DNA of 64,000 bases from RPQJ01 sp963744735 (GTDB lineage Bacteria; Pseudomonadota; Gammaproteobacteria; Steroidobacterales; Steroidobacteraceae). Positions within the stretch are counted from its first letter, which is position 1, and the number at the start of each line of letters is the position of its first letter. Positions 58,525 through 64,000 of the stretch are shown piece after piece. The stretch covers positions 62,001 to 126,000 of the forward strand of contig CAVUVH010000006.1 of NCBI GenBank assembly GCA_963744735.1. Reading direction: 5' to 3'. The translations under genes were made by a program, and so were the position numbers. The notes under the pieces are model-generated. The model did no database searches, was not told the origin of the DNA, and was given only the letters and a program-made list of their open reading frames with translations.

Positions 58525-58566
58525 CGGCCGACCCGTCCTGGCGCAGGAGCCGTGCCGACATGCCGG

Positions 58567-59505
58567 TCAGGGCATGTCATCCACGGTGTCCTTGTCCTTC
58601 TGCACCGGCAGCAGGTCGCGCGCAGCGAGCTTGAGGTCGAGCGCCAGCGCGCTCGCGATGTAGATCGACGAGTACGTGCCGATCACGATGCCGATCGTGA
58701 GCGCGGTGGAGAAGCCGCGCAGGATCTCGCCGCCGAAGAACAGCAGCGCGAGCACGGTCAGCATGGTCGTGAGGCTGGTCATGATCGTGCGCGACAGCGT
58801 CTCGTTGATGGACGCGTCGATGACCTGCTCCGGCGTGCCCTTGCGCATCGACAGGAACCGCTCGCGGATCCGGTCGAACACGACGACGGTGTCGTTGAGC
58901 GAATAACCGATCACCGCGAGGATCGCCGCCAGCGCCGGCAGGTCGAACGTCATCTGCGTGGCCGCGAAGAACCCCAGGATGATGATCGGGTCATGCAGCG
59001 CAGCGACGATGGCGCCGACGCCCAGCTTCCACTGGAAGCGCAGCGCCACGTAGATCAGGATCAGCACGAACGTGAACAGGACGGCGAGCGCGCCCTTCTC
59101 GGCGAGTTCCGAACCGACCTGGCCGCCGACCACTTCCGTGCGGCGCAGTTCGACGCCCGGATTGCCGGCCTGGATCGAGGCCAGCACCTTGCGGCCGATC
59201 TCGCCGGTGTCCGCATCCTTCTCGGCCGGCGGCAGCCGCACGAGCACGTCACGCGAGGTGCCGAAGCTCTGCACCACGGCGCTGCCGTAACCGGCCGCCT
59301 CGAGCGAATCGCGGACCTTCTCCAGGTTGGCGGCCTCGGGGAAGCTCATCTCGAGCACGACGCCGCCGGTGAAGTCGATGCCGAAGTTGATGCCGCGCGT
59401 GACGAGCGCCGCCAGCGAGCCGAGGATCAGGATGGCCGACACCACGTACCAGCGCTTGCGCGTGGCCATGAACGGGTAGGCGGTCTTCTTGCGGAAAAAT
59501 TCCAT
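58567..59505 (-). CDS. secF: Protein translocase subunit SecF
   Basis: A 312-residue RND-type subunit of SecDF-YajC, which uses proton motive force to pull proteins through SecYEG. It has the first helix (WYVVSAILILGSLAALV), the periplasmic GINFGIDFTGGVVLEMSF motif and five C-terminal helices with AVIGYSLNDTVVVFDRIRE and RTIMTSLTTMLTVLALLFFGG. It starts two bases before the end of the secD stop region, so the pair is coupled. Confidence 0.96.
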   Translation of the reverse strand: MEFFRKKTAYPFMATRKRWYVVSAILILGSLAALVTRGINFGIDFTGGVVLEMSFPEAANLEKVRDSLEAAGYGSAVVQSFGTSRDVLVRLPPAEKDADTGEIGRKVLASIQAGNPGVELRRTEVVGGQVGSELAEKGALAVLFTFVLILIYVALRFQWKLGVGAIVAALHDPIIILGFFAATQMTFDLPALAAILAVIGYSLNDTVVVFDRIRERFLSMRKGTPEQVIDASINETLSRTIMTSLTTMLTVLALLFFGGEILRGFSTALTIGIVIGTYSSIYIASALALDLKLAARDLLPVQKDKDTVDDMP

Positions 59506-59506
59506 G

Positions 59507-61379
59507 TCAGTACCCCATCCCGATCGACAGCCGCTCGATCTTCTTCCTGCGGCCCCAGAGCAGGTGGATCAGCACGCGGCTGACGACGAGCGCCGTGAAC
59601 ATCGACGTGATGATGCCGAGCGACAGCACGACCGCGAAGCCGCGCACCGGGCCGGTGCCGAAGGTGAACAGCACGATGCCGGCGATCAGCGTGGTGATGT
59701 TCGAGTCGGCGATCGCCGAGAATGCCTTCTCGAATCCCGGCCGAGATGGCCGCGTGCGGGCTGACGCCGTTGCGCAGTTCCTCGCGGATGCGCTCGAAGA
59801 TCAGGATGTTGGCGTCGACGGCCATGCCGACCGTCAGCACGATGCCGGCGATGCCGGGCAACGACAGCGAGGCCTGCAGCATCGACAGCAGCGCGGCCAG
59901 CAGCACCACGTTGGTGAGCAGCACGACGTTGGCGATCATTCCGAACGCCTGGTAGTACACCGCCATGAACAGGAACGTGACGCCCAGGCCGATCAGCAGC
60001 GCGTTGACGCCGCGCCTGATGTTGTCGGCGCCGAGGCTCGGACCGACGGTGCGCTGCTCGACGATGTAGAGCGGCGCGGCCAGCGAGCCCGCGCGCAGCA
60101 GCAGCGCCAGTTCGCGCGCCTCGTTGGCCATCACGCCGGTGATCTGGAAGTTGCTGCCGAACACGCCGCGGATCGTGGCGACGTTGATCACCTCTTCCTC
60201 GGTGCACTCGTTGCCCGAGCGGACGCCGGCGCAGGGCTGGCCTTCGGCGACCCGCTTCTGCTCGATGAAGACGACCGCCATCGGCCGGCCCAGGTTCTGG
60301 CGGGTGGTCTCGAGCATCTTCGAGGCGCCACGCGCGTCGAGCGTGACCATGACCGCGGGCTCGCCTTCCTGGAAGCCGGAGCTGGCGTCCGTCAGTTGCT
60401 CGCCGGCGACGATGATCTCGCGCTTCAGCAGCACCGGCCGCCCATCACGCGTCTTGTACAGGCGCGAGCCCAGGGGCGCGCGCTTGGTCCGCTCGGCCTC
60501 GAGGGCGTCGTTCTGGTCGTCGACCAGCCGGAACTCCAGCGTCGCCGTGGCGCCCAGCACGCGCAGCGCCTCGTTCGGGTCCTGCACTCCGGGCAGCTGC
60601 ACGACGATGCGGTCGAGCCCCTGGCGGGCCACGATCGGCTCGGTGACGCCGAGTTCGTCCACGCGGTTGCGCAGCGTGGTGATGTTCTGCTGGATGGCGA
60701 AGTCCTGCCGCTGCTTGATCTGCGCCGGACTGAGCGTGACCGACACCGAGCCGCCCTCGCCGAGCACGTCGGTGTTGACCGTCAGGTTGGGGTCCTGCTT
60801 GCGCAGCAGGCTGGTGACCTTCTGTGCGTCCTCGCCGCTGCGCAGCCCGATGCGGACACCGTCCACGCCATTGCTGGTGACGGCGATGAAGGGGATCCGC
60901 TCCTTGCGCAGCAGGGTGCGGTAGTCGCTCTCCATGCTCTGCAGCAGCTGCTTGACCGCGCCCAGCGTGTCCACCTCGTACATGAAGTAGACACCGCCGC
61001 GCAGGTCGAGGCCGAGGCTCATCGGCTTGAGGCCGATGGCCCGCATCCAGGCCGGCGTGCGCGGCACGTCGGACAGCGCCGCCAGGTACTCCGCGCCCAA
61101 CGACTCCTGGATGAGGTCCTTCGCCTGCAGGCGCACGCCGACGTCGTCGAAGCGCAGCACGAGACGGTCGCCTTCGAGATACGAGTTCTCGACGGTCACG
61201 CCCTTCGACTGCAGCGTCGAGACGACCTGCTGGCGCTGCGCGTCGGTGACGGCGGTGCGGTCATTGCGCGAGAGCTGCAGTGCCGGCGCCTCGCCGAACA
61301 CGTTCGGCAGCGCAAGCAGCGTGCCCGCAAGCAGGATGATGGCGACCAGCCAGATTTTCCAGGCCGGATAACTGTGCAT
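59507..61379 (-). CDS. secD: Protein translocase subunit SecD, one frameshift
   Basis: About 623 residues. It opens WKIWLVAIILLAGTLLALPN, then the periplasmic P1 domain with LGLDLRGGVYFMYEVD, and the membrane part with GIAGIVLTVGMAVDANILIFERIREE. One extra G near 59738 (GCCGGGATTCG) breaks the frame just after AISAG; the next frame continues FEKAFSAIADSNITTL and the last helices. SecD works with SecF and YajC in late steps of export. The order yajC-secD-secF is standard. Confidence 0.96.
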
Positions 61380-61398
61380 GCGCGGACTCCAGGACGGC

Positions 61399-61731
61399 TC
61401 AGGCGCTCTTCAGGGTGCCCTTGGGCAGCACGCTGGTGACCGTGTGGCGCTGGACCTTGACCTGCACGCCGCTTGCGATCTCGATGGTGAGGAACTGGTC
61501 CGAGGTCTCGGTGATCTTGCCGAGGATGCCGCCGGCAGTGACGACTTCCTCGCCGACGCCGAGCGCCGCGACCATCGCCTTGTGCTCCTTGGCCCGCTTG
61601 GCCTGCGGCCGGATCAGCAGGAAATAGAACACGACGAAAATGAGCACCAACGGCAGCATCTGCAGCAGCGCATTGGGTTGCCCACCGGGGGCGGCCGCCT
61701 GCGCCTGGGCGCTTGCAATCAACCAGTCCAT
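61399..61731 (-). CDS. yajC: Preprotein translocase subunit YajC
   Basis: A 110-residue small membrane protein: one helix (LLQMLPLVLIFVVFYFLLI) followed by the RPQAKRAKEHKAMVAALGVGEEVVTAGGI cytoplasmic part. It joins SecDF in the translocase holo-complex. It lies between tgt and secD, as in most gammaproteobacteria, 19 bases before secD. Confidence 0.96.
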   Translation of the reverse strand: MDWLIASAQAQAAAPGGQPNALLQMLPLVLIFVVFYFLLIRPQAKRAKEHKAMVAALGVGEEVVTAGGILGKITETSDQFLTIEIASGVQVKVQRHTVTSVLPKGTLKSA

Positions 61732-61786
61732 CCGCGAACTCCTCTGACCCCCGGGTGAAATGGGGGCATGCCAAAAAGACCGGTGA

Positions 61787-62929
61787 TTATACCCGAGGGT
61801 CGGGCGGACTGTGGGTCAACCCCGGGGCGGCCTCGGGACTGGCGAGGAACCCGGCCACGAAGCGGTCGAAACTGCCGTCTTCCAGGGCGGCCCGCAGGCG
61901 CCCGAACAGCGACAGGTAGTAGTGCAGATTGTGGATCGAGTTGAGCCGTGCCCCCAGGATCTCGTTGCAGCGGTCGAGGTGCCGCAGGTAGGCCCGGCTG
62001 AAATTCCGGCAGGTGTAGCAGCTGCAGGCCGGATCGAGCGGCCCGGTGTCCGACTGGTGGCTGGCGTTGCGGATCTTGACCACGCCCTGCGAGGTGAAAA
62101 GGTGCCCGTTGCGGGCGTTGCGGGTCGGCATCACGCAGTCGAACATGTCGATGCCGCGGGCGACGGCCTGCACCATGTCGGTCGGCGTGCCCACGCCCAT
62201 CAGGTAGCGCGGCCGCTCGCGCGGCAGGGCCGGCTCGAGCGACTCGAGCACGCGGTTGCGTTCCTCGGCCGGTTCGCCGACCGCCAGGCCGCCCACGGCA
62301 TAGCCGTCGAAGCCGATTTCCACCAGCTTGCCGAGCGATTCATGGCGCAGGCCCAGGTGTGTGCCGCCCTGCACGATGCCGAAAAGCGCATTGCGATTGC
62401 CGAGCCGCGCGAACTCGTCGCGGCTGCGGCGCGCCCAGCGCATCGACAGTTCCATCGACTGGCGCGCCTGTTGCTCGGTCGCCGGATACGGCGGGCATTC
62501 GTCGAAGGCCATGACGATGTCCGAGTTGAGCGCCGACTGCACCTGCATCGAGACTTCCGGGCTGAGGAACACCGCATCGCCGTTCACCGGCGAACGGAAA
62601 TGCACGCCCGCCTCCGTCATCTTGCGCAGGTCGGCCAGGCTGAACACCTGGAACCCGCCCGAGTCGGTCAGGATCGGGCCCGACCAGTGCATGAAGCCGT
62701 GCAGGCCGCCGTGCGCGCGGATCACCTCGGGGCCGGGCCGCAACATCAGGTGGAAGGTGTTGCCCAGCACGATCTGCGCGCCGAGGCCGGTGAGTTCCTC
62801 GGGCGTCATCGCCTTGACGGTGCCATAGGTGCCGACCGGCATGAACACGGGCGTCTCGACCGTGCCGTGGGCCAGGTGCAGCCGCCCGCGCCGGGCCGCG
62901 CCAGAAGTACCCAGGGTCTCGAACCTCAT
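61787..62929 (-). CDS. tgt: tRNA-guanine transglycosylase (queuine/preQ1)
   Basis: A 380-residue TIM-barrel enzyme that swaps guanine-34 for preQ1 in GUN-decoding tRNAs. The nucleophile region is VMPTRNARNGHLFTSQG, the substrate aspartate loop DSGGFQVFSL, and the zinc site CSCYTCRNFSRAYLRHL with its distal histidine. It overlaps the queA stop by ATGA, so the two queuosine-pathway genes are coupled. Confidence 0.97.
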   Translation of the reverse strand: MRFETLGTSGAARRGRLHLAHGTVETPVFMPVGTYGTVKAMTPEELTGLGAQIVLGNTFHLMLRPGPEVIRAHGGLHGFMHWSGPILTDSGGFQVFSLADLRKMTEAGVHFRSPVNGDAVFLSPEVSMQVQSALNSDIVMAFDECPPYPATEQQARQSMELSMRWARRSRDEFARLGNRNALFGIVQGGTHLGLRHESLGKLVEIGFDGYAVGGLAVGEPAEERNRVLESLEPALPRERPRYLMGVGTPTDMVQAVARGIDMFDCVMPTRNARNGHLFTSQGVVKIRNASHQSDTGPLDPACSCYTCRNFSRAYLRHLDRCNEILGARLNSIHNLHYYLSLFGRLRAALEDGSFDRFVAGFLASPEAAPGLTHSPPDPRV

Positions 62930-63978
62930 GCCTGGGCCTCGCGTTCGAGCACGCCGGCGGCCGGCTCGAGGAACATGGCATCGCCATAACTGAAGAACCG
63001 GTAACGCTGGTCGACGGCGTGGCGATAGGCGTCGAGGACCCGCTCGCGCCCGGCGAAGGCGCTGACCAGCATCAGCAGCGTCGACTCCGGCAGGTGAAAA
63101 TTGGTGACCATCGCGTCGACCGCGCGGAAGCGGCGGCCGGGCGTGATGAAGAGCCGTGTCTCGCCCGCAAACGGCCGCAGTTCACCGCTGTCCGCCGCCG
63201 CCTCGAGCGAGCGCACGGCGGTCGTGCCGATGGCGATGACACGCCCGCCCCGCGCGCGCGTCGCCTGTACCGCCGCGCAGACCGCCGCCGGGACGACGCA
63301 GAGTTCCGCATGCATGCGATGCGCGGCCACGTCGTCCACCCGCACCGGCTGGAAGGTGCCGGCACCGACGTGCAGGGTGACATAGGCGAACTCCGCCCCG
63401 GCGGCACGGCACGCGGCCAGCACACCGGCGTCGAAATGCAGCCCCGCCGTCGGCGCTGCAACCGCCCCGGGTTCGCGTGCATAAACCGTCTGGTAACGCT
63501 CCGTGTCGTCGGCTTCCGCCGCGCGCGCGATGTAGGGCGGCAGCGGCATCTCGCCGAGGCGGTCGAAGACGTCCGCCGCATCGGCGTCGAACTCGACGCG
63601 CCAGAAGTCGTCGTCGCGCCCCGTCACCGTGAGCTGCGTCCCGTCCCCGAGCCTGATCACGGTGCCGGTCCGTGACGGCTTGCTGGACTTGAGCTGCACC
63701 AGGGCCGTGCGCACACCTGTCACGCGCTCAAGCATCACCTCGACCTTGCCGCCGCTGTCGGCCTTGAGCCCGTGCAGGCGCGCGGGAACGACGCGGGTGT
63801 CGTTGAAAACCAGCAGGTCGCCGGCCCGCAGCAACTGCGGCAACTCGCGGAACTGCCGATCGACGAGGGCGCCGGAACGACCGTCGAGATGCAGCAGCCG
63901 GCTGTCGCTGCGTCGCGGCGCCGGACGGCGCGCGATCAGGTCCGGAGGCAGGTCGAAGTGAAAATCGGTGCGCCGCAT
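62926..63978 (-). CDS. queA: S-adenosylmethionine:tRNA ribosyltransferase-isomerase
   Basis: A 350-residue enzyme that adds the ribosyl part of AdoMet to preQ1 in tRNA to make epoxyqueuosine. It starts RRTDFHFDLPPDLIARRPAP; internal motifs include LLVFNDTRVVPARLHG, PTAGLHFDAGVL and TNFHLPESTLLMLVSAFAG. ATG 63978 gives the usual N-terminus; ATG 63990 would add four residues. It is the first gene of queA-tgt-yajC-secD-secF at the window's right edge. Confidence 0.96.
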   Translation of the reverse strand: MRRTDFHFDLPPDLIARRPAPRRSDSRLLHLDGRSGALVDRQFRELPQLLRAGDLLVFNDTRVVPARLHGLKADSGGKVEVMLERVTGVRTALVQLKSSKPSRTGTVIRLGDGTQLTVTGRDDDFWRVEFDADAADVFDRLGEMPLPPYIARAAEADDTERYQTVYAREPGAVAAPTAGLHFDAGVLAACRAAGAEFAYVTLHVGAGTFQPVRVDDVAAHRMHAELCVVPAAVCAAVQATRARGGRVIAIGTTAVRSLEAAADSGELRPFAGETRLFITPGRRFRAVDAMVTNFHLPESTLLMLVSAFAGRERVLDAYRHAVDQRYRFFSYGDAMFLEPAAGVLEREAQA

Positions 63979-64000
63979 AGGGGCGCGCATGCTAACAGAG

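Noticed and set aside
58525..58566. yybP-ykoY (manganese) riboswitch upstream of the TerC/Alx gene
   Set aside because: The gap to secF is only 42 bases, too short for this riboswitch, and no matching motif is seen.

Overview
The window is a GC-rich, densely coded piece of a gammaproteobacterial chromosome. Two gene strings fix this. One is queA-tgt-yajC-secD-secF. The other is trmJ-iscS-(iscU-like)-iscA-ndk-rlmN-pilW-rodZ-hisS-yfgM-bamB-der. A MetX-type acyltransferase and dispersed CTAGCCCC-rich intergenic repeats would suit a Xanthomonadales-like or neighbouring lineage. That placement is an inference and was not tested.

Layout. 1-4500: purL (FGAM synthase) and a DUF1820 gene, both on minus. 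4582-12320: a plus-strand run of a type VI secretion-type FHA protein without any T6SS genes, an MttB-family methyltransferase, a large FAD oxidoreductase/GcvT fusion, an MFS transporter and a quinone oxidoreductase-like enzyme. This probably includes a methylated-amine catabolic unit. 12330-16530: a shared terminator, tRNA-Ser(CGA), a MltF-like lytic transglycosylase, tadA, an iron-sulfur photolyase and a small secreted protein. 16800-23000: a PLP enzyme, an ABC1 kinase, Gfo/Idh/MocA and aldo-keto oxidoreductases, a PhyH dioxygenase and a class II aldolase. 23070-32130: a DUF885 peptidase-like protein, an MFS transporter, a glycosyltransferase and a three-gene ABC exporter with adaptor. 32300-37250: a YbjN protein, a secreted TPR-CHAT protein, MarC and a PKHD hydroxylase. 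37300-43010: guaA-guaB facing away from xseA and an M23 peptidase. 43010-64000: metX, then the two conserved housekeeping strings, broken by suhB, an amino-acid permease and a TerC/Alx-type transporter.

Functional links. The housekeeping half covers purine synthesis (purL, guaA, guaB), tRNA and rRNA modification (tadA, trmJ, rlmN, tgt, queA), outer-membrane and secretion machinery (bamB, yfgM, secDF-yajC), Fe-S assembly and cell shape. The accessory half is mainly small-molecule catabolism, transport and envelope proteins.

Quality note. About 25 one-base insertions or deletions break reading frames in roughly 20 otherwise well-conserved genes, including purL, secD, rodZ, xseA and trmJ. In nearly every case the next frame continues the same protein within a few residues. 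I read these as consensus sequencing errors, so I annotate whole genes across the breaks and give the position of each break. No insertion sequence, integrase, CRISPR array, rRNA or replication origin was seen.
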